Shown piece by piece: positions 29,694 to 39,714 of a stretch of 64,000 nt of DNA (its first letter is position 1; every line of letters begins with the position of its first letter). The position numbers and the translations under genes were made by a program. A model generated the notes under the pieces. It was given only the letters and a program-made list of their open reading frames with translations. It did not search any database and was not told where the DNA came from. The DNA is taken from contig JADJPJ010000099.1 in the NCBI GenBank assembly GCA_016713325.1, forward strand, positions 14,597 through 78,596, in the 5' to 3' direction. This stretch comes from Candidatus Flexifilum affinis (lineage in GTDB: Bacteria; Chloroflexota; Anaerolineae; Aggregatilineales; Phototrophicaceae).

Positions 29694-30575
29694 CTATTTC
29701 GCCTGCACGTCGAGCGCGTCGCGCAGACCGTCGCCGAGCAGGTTGAAACCCAGCACCGTCACCAGAATCGCCAGGCCGGGATAGAACGGCATCCACCAGG
29801 CGGAGCGGATGAAGGCGCGGCTTTCGGTCAGCATCTTGCCCCAGCTCGGCGTGGCCTGCTGCGCGCTGCCCAGGCCCAGAAAGCTCAGCGCCGCCTCCGC
29901 CAGCAGGACGCTGCCCAGCCCCAACGTGGTGTAGACGATCACCGGAGCGATGATGTTGGGCAGGATATGCCGGACCATCAAAGCCAGACTGCTCGCGCCC
30001 AGACTCCGCGCGGCGACGACGTATTCCATCTCCTTGGCGGCCAGCACCTGTCCGCGGACGATCCGCGCCATCACCGTCCAGTTGACGAATCCCAGCGCCA
30101 GGATGATGTTGCCTTCGCTGGGGCCAAGCATGCCGAGCAGTGCAATGGCGATGATCAGCAGTGGAAAGGCCATGATGATGTCGACCACGCGCATGATCAG
30201 CACGTCCGCCCAGCCGCCGAAGAAGCCGGCCACCATGCCGGCGCTGACGCCGACGACCAGCGCGATGGTCTGCGCCGCCAGCGCAATCTTGAGCGAGATC
30301 TGTCCCCCATACAGCACGCGCGTGAAGATATCGCGGCCGACAGCGTCGGTGCCGAAAACGTGCTCCGTGGAAGGCGGCTTGACGTAGTCGTTGGCCAGGT
30401 CGCCCAGGATCGGGTCGTAAGGCGCGATGGCCGGCGCGAGAATGGCCGACAGCAGCATGAAAACCACGACCAGCAGCCCGATCACGCTGGCCGGGCTGTT
30501 CAGCAGCCGGCGCAGCGCCAGCCGGTTGGGATTGGTTGGAGGAGCGCCTTGTTCCAGGCGAAGGGTCGCGGTCAT
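29694..30575 (-). CDS. ABC transporter permease, DppC/OppC type
   Basis: 293-residue integral membrane protein with about six helices. The N-terminal helix region LLVVVFMLLSAILAPAIAPYDP and the long early loop with GTDAVGRDIFTRVLYGG are typical of the C-type permease of family-5 peptide/oligosaccharide importers. The EAA loop (EYVVAARSLGASSLALMVRH) contacts the ATPase. It overlaps the upstream permease gene by four bases (ATGA), so the two are coupled. No ATPase gene follows. Confidence 0.92.
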   Translation of the reverse strand: MTATLRLEQGAPPTNPNRLALRRLLNSPASVIGLLVVVFMLLSAILAPAIAPYDPILGDLANDYVKPPSTEHVFGTDAVGRDIFTRVLYGGQISLKIALAAQTIALVVGVSAGMVAGFFGGWADVLIMRVVDIIMAFPLLIIAIALLGMLGPSEGNIILALGFVNWTVMARIVRGQVLAAKEMEYVVAARSLGASSLALMVRHILPNIIAPVIVYTTLGLGSVLLAEAALSFLGLGSAQQATPSWGKMLTESRAFIRSAWWMPFYPGLAILVTVLGFNLLGDGLRDALDVQAK

Positions 30576-31492
30576 GAGTAGCGTATCCGGGGATCGACCA
30601 GGGGGTAGACGGCGTCGACGATCAGGTTCATCAGCGCGTAGATCAGGGCGAAGGTCAGCACCAGGCCCTGCACACTCGGATAATCACGCGCGCCGATCGA
30701 GTCGACCAGCAGGCGGCCCATGCCGGGGTAGCTGAAGATCACCTCGACCAGCAGCGTTCCGCTCAGCAGCCCTGCCAGCCCGGTCCCCCAGACGGTGACA
30801 ATCGGCAGCAGCGCGTTGGACAGCACATGCCGCCGCGCCACGTAACGGGGAGATAGCCCTTTGCTGTGCGCCGTCCGCACAAAATCCTGGTTCAGCACCT
30901 CCAGCAGGCTGGAACGGGTGATGCGCATCAGCACGGCCAGCAGTCCGAAGCTGGCGGCGATCGCCGGGAGCACCAGGTGTTCGTCGAGGCCGGCGCCGCT
31001 CACCGGCAGCAGCCGGAGCTGCAAGCCGAACAGGATTTGAAGTTGCAGGCCGAGCCAGAAGACCGGAATTGAGACGCCGATCAGGGCGACCAGCCGCAGC
31101 AGGTTGTCCCAGATCGAGTTGTGGCTGAGCGCCGCCGTGATGCCCAGCGGCACGCCAACACCGACGGCGATCAGCATGGCGAACAGGCCGAGCACGGCCG
31201 TCTGCGGCAGCGCCTCGCCGATCATGTTGGCCACCGGGCGGTTGCTGATGAAGCTGCGCCCCAGGTCGCCGCGCAGCGTGTCGGTGAGAAAGATCCAGAA
31301 CTGCGTGGTCAGCGGCTCGTCGATGCCCAGGCGGGCACGAGTGGCCGCCAGACTTTGCGCGTCGCCGCGATCCCCTTCCAGAAACTGCGCAGGGTCGCCG
31401 GGCAGAACGCGAATCATCACGAAGGTCAGAATGTAGATGCCGAGTAAGGTCGGGATGAACTGGATGGCCCGACCGATCAGGTAGCGAGGCAT
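30572..31492 (-). CDS. ABC transporter permease, DppB/OppB type
   Basis: 306-residue membrane protein. The N-terminus MPRYLIGRAIQFIPTLLGI and the loop VMIRVLPGDPAQF are hallmarks of the B-type permease of family-5 importers. The EAA motif region is FVRTAHSKGLSPRYVARRHVL. It works as a heterodimer with the C-type permease encoded immediately downstream. It starts 54 bases after the solute-binding protein stop, and the gap is filled by a strong hairpin. Confidence 0.93.
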   Translation of the reverse strand: MPRYLIGRAIQFIPTLLGIYILTFVMIRVLPGDPAQFLEGDRGDAQSLAATRARLGIDEPLTTQFWIFLTDTLRGDLGRSFISNRPVANMIGEALPQTAVLGLFAMLIAVGVGVPLGITAALSHNSIWDNLLRLVALIGVSIPVFWLGLQLQILFGLQLRLLPVSGAGLDEHLVLPAIAASFGLLAVLMRITRSSLLEVLNQDFVRTAHSKGLSPRYVARRHVLSNALLPIVTVWGTGLAGLLSGTLLVEVIFSYPGMGRLLVDSIGARDYPSVQGLVLTFALIYALMNLIVDAVYPLVDPRIRYS

Positions 31493-31510
31493 GGGCGTCG
31501 TAGCAGAGGT

Positions 31511-31540
31511 GAAGGAGAGGGGCGTGCGCCCCTCTCCTTC
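31511..31540. promoter_or_regulatory. Perfect 14-bp hairpin between binding protein and permease
   Basis: GAAGGAGAGGGGCG (31511-31524) and its exact complement CGCCCCTCTCCTTC (31527-31540) flank a 2-base centre. The stem occupies most of the 54-base gap. In many ABC operons such a stem lets the binding protein be made in excess by partly terminating transcription or protecting the upstream mRNA; I infer the same here. There is no T-run on the minus strand after it, so read-through to the permeases should occur. Confidence 0.7.
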
Positions 31541-31546
31541 GCACGA

Positions 31547-33154
31547 CTACTGAAGCTGCATCAGCGCGAAGCGAATGGTGCCGTTGTTGTCGATCGGCAT
31601 GCCGCCCAGGCGGCTGCGGACCAGGCGCGAGGTCGCACCGTGGTACACCGGCAGGATCAACACGTTGTCCATGGCGATCTGCTCGATCTGCCCGAAGACG
31701 GCGTCGCGCTCCGGCCCAAGGGGCATGGAGATGCCCTGGTTGTACAGGGTGCCGATCTCACCCGCCACATCGACATCACCATAACCGCAGTTCACACGGG
31801 TCGCGGCGTTCGGCAGCAGCAGGACCACCATGTTTTCCGGATCGGGATAGTCCATCGTCCAGCGGATGCCGCCCATCTCCATCGTGCAGGCGGTGCGGTC
31901 CTGAGTATAGACCGATGCTTCCGTCGAGTTGACGATAAAGGTGATGCCGGCCTCGGCCACGGTCGCGGCCATAGCGTTGAGCACGCGATTCTCGGTCTCG
32001 TTCTGGTCGGTGCGGACGGTCAGCTCGATGCCATTCGGATAGCCGGCGTCTGCCAGGAGCTGGCGTGCTTCTTCGATGTTCCGCTCGAATGGTTGGTAGT
32101 CGGGATTATGCGTCGACAGGCCGGGCGGGTACAGGTTGTAGGCCGGCACGCCGTTGCCCTGAAGCACGGTGTCGATCACCAACTGCCGATCGATGGCCAG
32201 CGACAGCGCGCGGCGGACGCGCACGTCACCCATCTTCGGGTCTTTCAGGTTGATGCGGAGGTTGTACAGGCCCAGGGTCGGGATAGTCACCAACTGCTCG
32301 CTCAGCGCGGCGTCTTCACGAATGCGCGGCAGATCGGCCTCCGGCGCCAGTGAGATATCCAGGCTGCCCGCCTCGAACTCGATCACCTGGCTCGACGCTT
32401 CCGGGATGACGCGGATGTTGACCGTCTTCACCGACGGCGCGCCGCCCCAGTAATTTTCGTTGGCGACCAGCGTGACGTGATCGTTCTGCGCCCATTCCTG
32501 GACGACGTACGGGCCAGCGCACACCGGCGGAACCGTACCGTCGGTCCCGGCCGAGCCTTCGGCGATGATGGCGCCGCCGGGCAGGGTCAGGCGGGTGACG
32601 AACGACGTCACCGGGCGAGCAAGCGTGATGGCGACGGTGCGGTCATCGACCACCTGCACGCCGCTGATCGAACCGGGAGGCGTCAGAGGTTCCGGCGTCG
32701 GGGTGCCTTCACCCACGGCGGGCGCGACCGGACGCGCCTCGGCCCAACCGGCGACATCGCGCAGGACCAGCCCGGCAGTATAGGACGTGCCGAGGTTCGG
32801 ATCGGACAGGCGATCGAAGGAATACTTCACGTCGGCGGCGTCGAGCGCGCTGCCATCGGAGAAGGTCACGCCTTCGCGCAGCGTGAAGGTGTAGACCAGG
32901 CCATCGTCAGAGACGGTCCAGCTCTCCGCCAGCGCCGGGACAGGGGCCAGTGTGACCGGGTCGTAATTGGTCAGTCCCTCGCAGACGTTGCGCAGGACCA
33001 GAAAGTCATCATTAGTACGGCCGGCATGTGGATCGAGTGAGGTCGGTTGGCTTTCGGCGAAGGCGACGGTCACTGCGGCATCCTGCGCCGCTGCCGGAAC
33101 CACCAGAACTAGGAGTATGGAGAGTATCAACAAACTGCGTACGAGAGTCTTCAT
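31547..33154 (-). CDS. ABC transporter solute-binding protein, family 5
   Basis: 535 residues, extracytoplasmic. Signal peptide MKTLVRSLLILSILLVLVV with likely cleavage after PAAA; there is no lipobox Cys, so membrane anchoring is not by a standard lipoprotein route. The body is SBP_bac_5: AESWTVSDDGLVYTFTLREG near the N-terminus, DVKYSFDRL, and late IRWTMDYPDPENM. Family-5 binding proteins take peptides, nickel or oligosaccharides; the adjacent glycosidases favour a sugar ligand but do not prove it. Start chosen at the ATG preceded by GAGGAG. It is the first gene of a minus-strand run through two permeases, a deacetylase and a GH3 enzyme. Confidence 0.9.
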   Translation of the reverse strand: MKTLVRSLLILSILLVLVVPAAAQDAAVTVAFAESQPTSLDPHAGRTNDDFLVLRNVCEGLTNYDPVTLAPVPALAESWTVSDDGLVYTFTLREGVTFSDGSALDAADVKYSFDRLSDPNLGTSYTAGLVLRDVAGWAEARPVAPAVGEGTPTPEPLTPPGSISGVQVVDDRTVAITLARPVTSFVTRLTLPGGAIIAEGSAGTDGTVPPVCAGPYVVQEWAQNDHVTLVANENYWGGAPSVKTVNIRVIPEASSQVIEFEAGSLDISLAPEADLPRIREDAALSEQLVTIPTLGLYNLRINLKDPKMGDVRVRRALSLAIDRQLVIDTVLQGNGVPAYNLYPPGLSTHNPDYQPFERNIEEARQLLADAGYPNGIELTVRTDQNETENRVLNAMAATVAEAGITFIVNSTEASVYTQDRTACTMEMGGIRWTMDYPDPENMVVLLLPNAATRVNCGYGDVDVAGEIGTLYNQGISMPLGPERDAVFGQIEQIAMDNVLILPVYHGATSRLVRSRLGGMPIDNNGTIRFALMQLQ

Positions 33155-33311
33155 CAAGGACTCCTCCCTCAAAGAAAGGGCTGGCTTTCCAGCCGGTGCA
33201 AGATCATAACGACGCGCCTACCATACCCCACCGAGCGGCTTCCTGCAACAGCCCTGGCAGACCATCCTGGCGATTGATGCGGGCGATCTTTACGTACGAC
33301 TACACAAACAA

Positions 33312-33337
33312 AAACCGCCTCCGTGGGGAGGCGGTTT
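33312..33337 (-). terminator. Rho-independent terminator of the cold-shock gene
   Basis: Stem AAACCGCCTCC (33312-33322) and GGAGGCGGTTT (33327-33337), loop of 4. On the minus strand the stem is followed by a T-rich tail (TTTTTGTTTGTG). It lies 46 bases after the stop of the cold-shock gene reading the same way. Confidence 0.85.
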
Positions 33338-33382
33338 CATGTTTGTGTTTATTCCATCGAGCGGCCGAAGCCGCTGGCAGTT

Positions 33383-33598
33383 TTAGCGGCCGACCAGCGT
33401 GACGTTGCTGGCCTGCTTGCCCTTCTTGCCCTGGGTGATTTCGAACTCAACCTTGGCACCTTCGTCGAGGGAGCGGAAGCCGCTGCCACGAATCTCGGAA
33501 TAGTGCACGAAAAGGTCCTCGCCGCCCTCCTGGGCGATGAAGCCGAAGCCCTTTTCAGCGTTGAACCACTTGACCGTACCCTGCGTACGTGCAGACAT
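33383..33598 (-). CDS. Cold-shock protein (CspA family)
   Basis: 71-residue single cold-shock domain, an OB-fold nucleic-acid chaperone. RNP1-type motif KGFGFIA and RNP2-type motif LFVHYSEI are intact, after [11 protein letters not shown]. Start set at MSARTQG, which has CAGGAG ten bases upstream; a longer reading would add 20 residues without similarity to the family. It has its own terminator and probably a long 5' leader, as is usual for these genes. It lies between the divergent transporter and GH4 gene groups without an evident functional link. Confidence 0.95.
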   Translation of the reverse strand: MSARTQGTVKWFNAEKGFGFIAQEGGEDLFVHYSEIRGSGFRSLDEGAKVEFEITQGKKGKQASNVTLVGR

Positions 33599-34007
33599 TG
33601 AATTTTGCTCCTGAAGCATTAGGTTTGCTATAGCCTTCTTGACCGCACACCTTACCAAAGGTCAGGATGCATACGCGATTCTGCTTGAGAACAACAGGGG
33701 CGTTAAGCGGTACAGCGTTCTGTTTTCTCTGCTCAGGTCTACCAGGTGCTCAACCACTGCACCCATGCGGGCAAGACACAACTGTCTACTTTCCCGCATT
33801 GCCCCACAAGTATACGAAACCCTCAAAAGATTTGCGAGGGTCATTTCGCGCGTTAACAAGACTCATATATTTGCTCCGGTTGGTCTCATTCTCGTCTTGC
33901 CGCGCAAGCGACACGGCGCTAATCTCTTAGCACATATCCGGTCGCGTCCGGCGGGCGGCCTGAACAGACTTTCCGTTTGCCGGCGAGTTCAGAAAAGAGC
34001 ACTTCGC
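33599..34007. other. 409-bp divergent intergenic region upstream of csp and GH4 genes
   Basis: No convincing gene. It should contain the promoter and 5' leader of the cold-shock gene on the minus strand and the promoter of the GH4 gene on the plus strand. I see no strong -35/-10 pair. The leader of the cold-shock gene may be structured, which is common in the family, but I cannot define a fold by eye. Confidence 0.4.
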
Positions 34008-35375
34008 ATGAAACTCACCATCATCGGCGGCGGAGGTGTCCGCACTCCCCGCCTGATTCCCTCTCTCGTCAAGCGCGCCGAACGGCTGGGGCTGCGCCAG
34101 CTCTGGCTGATGGACAATGACGCTGAAAAGCTGGACCTGATCGGCGGCCTGTGCCGCGCGCTGGCCGCAGGCGCCCCCTTCGAGATCCTGCTGACCACCG
34201 ACGCTCGTGAGGCCGTGAGCGGCGCGCAGCACATCATCACCGCCATCCGTCCTGGCCTGGAAGCGGGACGCGCCCGCGACGAACGCATTTGCTTTTCGCA
34301 TGGCGTGCTCGGTCAGGAGACGACCGGCGCGGCCGGCTTCGCCATGGCCATGCGCAGCATCCCGGCCATTTTAGGTTATGCCCGGCTGATCAACGAGATC
34401 GGCGCGCCCGGCGCGTGGCTTTACAACTTTACCAACCCGGCCGGGCTGGTGGCGCAGGCGCTGCACAATGCCGGCGTCCAACGGGTAGTCGGCATCTGCG
34501 ACAGCGCCAATGGGGCCCAACACGCCGTCAGCCGCTTCCTTGGCACTCCCCTCAAGCGCGTGCACCACACCGTCTACGGGCTGAACCATCTTTCCTGGAC
34601 GACCAGCGTTCGCCTCGACCCGGACCCTGACGGGCGGGGCGGCGAAGAAGTCTTCCCCGGCCTGCTCTTCGACGAGCGCTTCGTCGCCTCCACCCACATG
34701 AGCATGTTTGCCCTCGGCCTGCGCGAATGGCAGAAGGCCTTTCTGAACGAATACCTGCACTATTTCTACCACCGTGATGAGGCGCTGGCGGCGCTGATCG
34801 GCAAGCCGGAGACGCGCGGCGAAGAGACAATGCGTCTCACCGGCGAACTGCTGGCTGAACTGCGCGCCGTCCGTGGCGATGTGCAGGCCGGACTGAAGGC
34901 CTACCACGAGAAGATGGGCCAGCGCAGCCGCACCTACATGGCCCACGCCCGCGGCGGCGCCGATCGCGTCAAGATGGAGCCGGTGGCCGAAGATGAAGAG
35001 GGCTATGCGGCGGTGGCGCTCGGCTGCGTCGAGGCGATCCAGAACGGGTCGCTGCACTACACCGGGCTGAATGTGCCCAACGCCGGGTCGATCGACGGCA
35101 TGGCCGACGACGACGTGGTCGAAGTAGGCTGCTGGGTGGACTCCAGCGGCATCCGGCCAGAGCGCGTCGGGGCCATTCGCGCCGATCAACTGCTGCTGAT
35201 GCAGACCGTCAAGCAGTACGAGCGATTGGCAGCCACAGCCATTCTCAACCGCGACCGGCGCATCGCCGTGCAGGCGCTGGCCGTGCATCCGCTGATAGGT
35301 TCCTACCCGCTGGCGGAGAAGCTGGTGAGCGCTTTCCTGGCAGCCCATCCCACCCTGCTGGGAGACTGGCAGTGA
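34008..35375 (+). CDS. Glycoside hydrolase family 4 (NAD/metal-dependent)
   Basis: 455 residues. GH4 enzymes cleave alpha- or beta-glycosides, often 6-phosphorylated, by an NAD-assisted oxidation-elimination mechanism with a divalent metal. Visible are the N-terminal Rossmann motif IIGGGGVRTP, the NFTNPAG motif, and the metal ligands C164 in GICDS and H194 in GLNHLSW with the usual spacing of about 30 residues. The CDS/NH pattern and the start resemble the 6-phospho-beta-glucosidase branch. Start set at the ATG at 34008; upstream in-frame sequence is not conserved. Its stop overlaps the following sugar kinase (GTGA), so the pair is coupled: a phosphorylated sugar released or made by the kinase fits GH4 chemistry. 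Confidence 0.92.
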   Translation: MKLTIIGGGGVRTPRLIPSLVKRAERLGLRQLWLMDNDAEKLDLIGGLCRALAAGAPFEILLTTDAREAVSGAQHIITAIRPGLEAGRARDERICFSHGVLGQETTGAAGFAMAMRSIPAILGYARLINEIGAPGAWLYNFTNPAGLVAQALHNAGVQRVVGICDSANGAQHAVSRFLGTPLKRVHHTVYGLNHLSWTTSVRLDPDPDGRGGEEVFPGLLFDERFVASTHMSMFALGLREWQKAFLNEYLHYFYHRDEALAALIGKPETRGEETMRLTGELLAELRAVRGDVQAGLKAYHEKMGQRSRTYMAHARGGADRVKMEPVAEDEEGYAAVALGCVEAIQNGSLHYTGLNVPNAGSIDGMADDDVVEVGCWVDSSGIRPERVGAIRADQLLLMQTVKQYERLAATAILNRDRRIAVQALAVHPLIGSYPLAEKLVSAFLAAHPTLLGDWQ

Positions 35376-36277
35376 AAACTTACGACATCCTGATCCCGGG
35401 GAGCTACTTCTGCGACATCATCTTCACCGGCGTGCCACGCTTCCCCGCCCTGGGCTCGGAGGTCTACACCGAAGGACTGACGGTCACCGTCGGCGGCGTG
35501 CTCAACACCGTGATCGCCCTGCACCGTCTGGGCGCCAGCATCGGCTGGCTGAGCGGCACCGGCACCGATTTCTTCAGCCGCTTTGCCCGCGAGACACTGG
35601 AACAGGAAGGTGTCGACCTTGGTCTGGTCAAGCACTACGACCATCCTTTCCAGCGGGTGACCACCGCCATCTCCTTCCCACACGAACGCGCCTTTGTCAC
35701 CTATGTTGATCCCGCGCCGGCCTCGGTCGAACTGGTGCTTGAAGCGCTGGACTCGGTCGAATTCCGCCACCTGCATTTCACTGGCTTTCAGAGCCACGCC
35801 CGCACGCTCGAACTGTTCGAAAAGGTGCGCGCGCGCGGCAGCGTTATCTCGATGGACTGCCAGGATCGGCCGTTTACACTGGAAGATCCTCACATCCGTG
35901 CGATTCTGTCCGCGGTCGACGTCTTCATGCCCAACGCCATCGAAGCGCAGCACCTGACCGGCTGCGCAACCGTCGAGGAAGCGGCTGAAGTCCTGCGTCC
36001 GCTCGTGCCACTGCTGATCGTCAAGGATGGCGCCAATGGAGCGTTCGGATGGCAGGGCGATCAGCGCTGGCACTCCCCAGCGCTGCCCGTGACGCCGGTG
36101 GATACCACTGGCGCTGGCGATGTGTTCAACGCCGGGTTCCTGACCGCTTACCTGGACGACCGGACGATCCCGGAATGCTTGCGCTGGGGCAACATCTGCG
36201 GCGGGCTGTCCACACAGGGTCGCGGCGGGGGCACCAGCGCGCCCACCCGTGAGGTCGTGGAAAGGCATCTTCAGTAG
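35372..36277 (+). CDS. PfkB-family carbohydrate kinase
   Basis: 301 residues. The ribokinase-like signature 2 DTTGAGDVFNAGF carries the catalytic base D250, with the anion-hole GAG. The N-terminal substrate part includes GSYFCDIIF and the GGVLNTVIALHRLG segment, the equivalent of signature 1. It phosphorylates a sugar or nucleoside, most likely a sugar given the coupled GH4 gene; the specific substrate cannot be read. It converges with the next gene with only 16 bases between stops. Confidence 0.9.
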   Translation: MKTYDILIPGSYFCDIIFTGVPRFPALGSEVYTEGLTVTVGGVLNTVIALHRLGASIGWLSGTGTDFFSRFARETLEQEGVDLGLVKHYDHPFQRVTTAISFPHERAFVTYVDPAPASVELVLEALDSVEFRHLHFTGFQSHARTLELFEKVRARGSVISMDCQDRPFTLEDPHIRAILSAVDVFMPNAIEAQHLTGCATVEEAAEVLRPLVPLLIVKDGANGAFGWQGDQRWHSPALPVTPVDTTGAGDVFNAGFLTAYLDDRTIPECLRWGNICGGLSTQGRGGGTSAPTREVVERHLQ

Positions 36278-36293
36278 AAAGTGCTGACCTTCG

Positions 36294-39200
36294 CTACAGC
36301 GTCTCATCCCGGAAGGCCACCAGGATCATGTTGACCATCCCCTCCACGCCGAGCGATTTGCCGGACTCGTAATCTTCGGCGTAGACGGTCATGTCCAGCC
36401 GTGACTGCACCGGCTGAAAGTAGATCTGCCGGAGCTGCGCTGTCATGGCGGCGTGGTGGTCGATCATGCCGAGCAGCATAGCAGCCTGAAAGGACTGGCC
36501 CTCGGCCATCATAATCTGCGCCCAGCCGATCAGCGCCTTGAGCACGACGAACATGGCCGGGATGCGTCTGGCCAGGCTCAGGCCTTCGTATAGATGATGC
36601 TTGGCGGAGTTCAGTTCCAGCACGATCGCCTGTGCGTAACCCAGATTGGCCTGGGCATTGGCGATGTTCCAGCGGTCGTGCGCGCCGAACCAGATGCCGA
36701 GCGCCGTGCCAAAGAAGCGAATGGCCCGGCTGGTGTCCCCCTGCACCATGTACAGCTCCCCCAGGGCGTTGCGACAGCTCGCCACGCCCCGCAGATTTTC
36801 GCGCACCTGCCGCATCCGCATGCTTTCCAGCAGCGCGGCCTGTCCCTTGGCGTACTCGCCTTTAAGGGTATAAGCGATGCCCAGGTTGTTGAGATCGTCG
36901 CCCAGCCCACGACCATCGGCGATGCTGCGGCGCAGGGCGCTGCCTTCCTCCAGAAGCGCCACAGCCGCGTCGTAATCGCCGCGCAGACGGGCATGAATGT
37001 TCATCTGATAGATGCTGTCGCCCAGACCATGCACATCGTGGGTCAGACGACGCAGCGCGATGCTCTCCTCCAGGGCCTGTCGCGAAGCGCTATAGTCGCC
37101 CCGGAAGCGATGCAGAATGCTCAGAAAATGCAGCGAACTGGCCACGCCGCGCAGATCGTTGATGACCCGCCGATGCTCCAGACTCTGCTCGTACCAGCGC
37201 TGCGCCTCCTCGAAGTCGCTGGCGGCATAGGCCGCATTGCCCAGCCCTTCCAGCGCGCGGCCAACGGCGCCGGCCGCGCCCAACCGGCGCGCCAGCTTCA
37301 GGCCGTCGGCATAGAATTCGGCGCTCACGGCCGGCTTGCCCAGATCGTAGGCGATCGTCCCGCCCAGTAGATGCAGCTTGAGCAGCACCTGGGAATCCTG
37401 AGGTTTGAGCTGAAGCGCCCGCTCCAGCATCTGGTTGGCGTCGTTCAGGCTGCCCAGTCCCATCCGTTGTTCGATGACGATCGCCGCATAGGCTGCTTCC
37501 TGTTCGAAATCGCCCGCCAGCCGCCAGTGTTCGAGCAGGGCCGCCGCGAACGTCTCGTCGCCGGGATACAGTCGTTCCATGCCTTCGGCCACACGATGGT
37601 GCAGCTCCGGCAAATCGGAGATAGGGACCAGGTTGAGGACGGCGCTGCGCAGGCGGTCATGGGCGAAGCGCCAGCGCGCATCCTCGACCTCCAGGATGCC
37701 GGCGTTCAGTCCTGCCTGAAGCCAGCGATCCACCTCCTCGCCGATCAGCAGGCGCATCAGTGCTTCGTCCACGTTCTGCCCACCGACGGCCGCCAGTTCC
37801 AAAGCGGGCAGCGCTTCCGCCGGAAGACGTTCCAGACGGCGAGCGACGATCTGCGTAATGCCGCCGGAGAAGACCTGGCGCGGCAGCGGGTGCAGGCCCA
37901 CGCGGCCCAGGCTCCCGGCCTCCTCGGCCAGGGTCCGCATCACCTCGACCAGGAAGAGCGCGTTACCCTCGCTCTGCCGGTACAGGTATTCGACCAGCCG
38001 GTCCTGATTCTGCACACGGCCCATGATGGCGACGGTCAGTTCAGCCGTCGCTACGGGGGAGAAGCGGTGCAGCACCAGATGCCGCATCGCTGGGATCTTG
38101 CCGGGCAGCGTGGGCGCTTCTTCCGTGCGGTAGCTGCCGACGATCAGCAGCGGCAGACGGTCGCAGATGGAGAGAAGTTGGGTCAGCGGCAGCAGGCTTT
38201 CGCCCGCCCACTGCAAATCGTCCAAAATCAGCAGAGTCGGAGAGATGAGGTTCTGGAACAGGCGCAGGATGCTGTCGATCAGGCGCACCTGCGCCGATTT
38301 GAACTCGATCGGCGGGACCGGGGGGATCTCACGTCCGAGCATCTCGGTGATATCCGGCACCAGTTCGCGCAGAATGCCCGCTTCCAGATCAGTCAGTTCC
38401 TGTTCCAGGATCAGCCGTCGGACGACGTCGCGCCACAGGTGAAAGGGCTGCCCGCCTTCGGCCTGGCACTGGCCGCGCAGCGGCAGCGCCCCGTTCAGCA
38501 GCGCGTGGATGCGGACTTCTTCCAGCAGGCGCGACTTGCCGACCCCGGACTCGCCGCCGACCAGAAAGGAAGCGCCGAGTGGAACATCGGCCAGCGCGCG
38601 GGCAGCCTTCGCGCCATCCGGCACGCTGGCTTCCTCCGCCGAATGGAGAATGCGATCCATTTCTCCCGTCAGGCGTCCCAGTTCGGCCTCGCGGCCCACG
38701 AAGCGCGCCGCCTGGAGCAGACTGTCGCGGGTGTGGGCATTCTCGGCCACGACCGCCCCGTCGGAGGCGATGCCCAGCGCCGCCAGCGCCGCGTCGGCAT
38801 CCGGATAGCGATCGGCCGGGTCTTTCGCCAGGCATCCGGCCGACGATGTGACGCAGGTTTTCCGGCAGAGCGTTCAGATCCGGCATGGCGTGCAGCAGTT
38901 GATCGACGAGCGTGTGAGGGGTCGCGGCGCTGAACGGATGCTGCCCGGTGAACAACTCGTAGGCGAGCACGCCCAGCGAGTAGAGATCGCTCTGCGGGGT
39001 GGCGCCGGTCTGGCGCAGGATCTCCGGCGGCATGTACATGAGGGTGCCACTCATGCCGGAGACGCCGTTCTGCGCCGCCAAACCGAAGTCGAGCAGCCTG
39101 ACGGCGCCGCGCTCGTCGATCAGTACGTTGCCCGGCTTGAGATCGCGATGCAGGATGCCCCGGCGGTGCAGATAGGCGAGCGCCTGAAGCATCTGCGCGA

Positions 39201-39570
39201 ACGCCTGAAGCCGGCCCGGCAGATCGAAATCCTCGCGCGCCTCCGGAAGGGTTCGCGCGTTTTCCAGCAGCACCATGGTGTAAAACGGGTAGCGCTCGGC
39301 GTCGAAGCCGTAATCGAGGACGCTGATGATGTGGGGATGGCGCAGAGAAACCAGGACGCGAAATTCGTTCGCCAGCGCACGGCGAAGCTCGGCATTGGCC
39401 TCCGCATCTTCCCCCAACTCCGAGCGGCAATAGCGCTGGGTGCGAAAGACCCGCTTCAGCGCAACCTGCACCCCTGTGAGCCGGTCCAGGGCTTCGTAAA
39501 CTTCCCCCATACTGCCTGCTCCCAGCAGGCGCTGAAGGCTGTAGCGCCGTGTGACCTCAGAGAATGCCAT
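36294..39570 (-). CDS. Ser/Thr kinase - AAA ATPase - TPR signalling protein (one frameshift)
   Basis: About 1090 residues in one gene broken by a single inserted base near 38835. N-terminal Hanks kinase (about 10-260): Gly loop LLGAGSMGEVY, VALKRV, RD-type catalytic loop LHRDLKPGN and LDFG. The kinase ends at RHIVGR and, after removing one base, continues as CLAKDPADRYPDADAAL, a normal end of the fold. Then comes an AAA/STAND-type ATPase: FVGREAEL, Walker A GGESGVGKS, Walker B LLILDDLQW. After it lie TPR repeats (about 700-1000) of the form RGDYxAAxxLLEEGxALRR. Such proteins act as large regulatory switches that sense a signal through the TPR region. It diverges from the acyl-CoA dehydrogenase operon and shares its upstream region. 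Confidence 0.85.
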
Positions 39571-39620
39571 CTACGCAGAAGCTCACAACTATTAGGACTG
39601 CTGATAGCGGCTTGCACTTC

Positions 39621-39626
39621 ATTATA
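39621..39626 (-). promoter_or_regulatory. -10 element of the kinase-AAA-TPR gene
   Basis: On the minus strand TATAAT occupies 39626-39621, about 50 bases before the ATG of the kinase. A TTGTCG or CTTTGT upstream gives non-ideal spacing, so the -35 is unclear. Confidence 0.45.
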
Positions 39627-39714
39627 ACCGGAACTGTATTCGACAAAGGCTTGACGTTTTCTCACCCCAGAATATGAATGCCAGTTAAATATCCGTAAGG
39701 AACATAATCAAAAC

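Noticed and set aside
33599..33658. Longer N-terminus for the cold-shock protein
   Set aside because: The extra 20 residues do not resemble the family, and the internal ATG has a good CAGGAG site; the stretch is more likely 5' leader.
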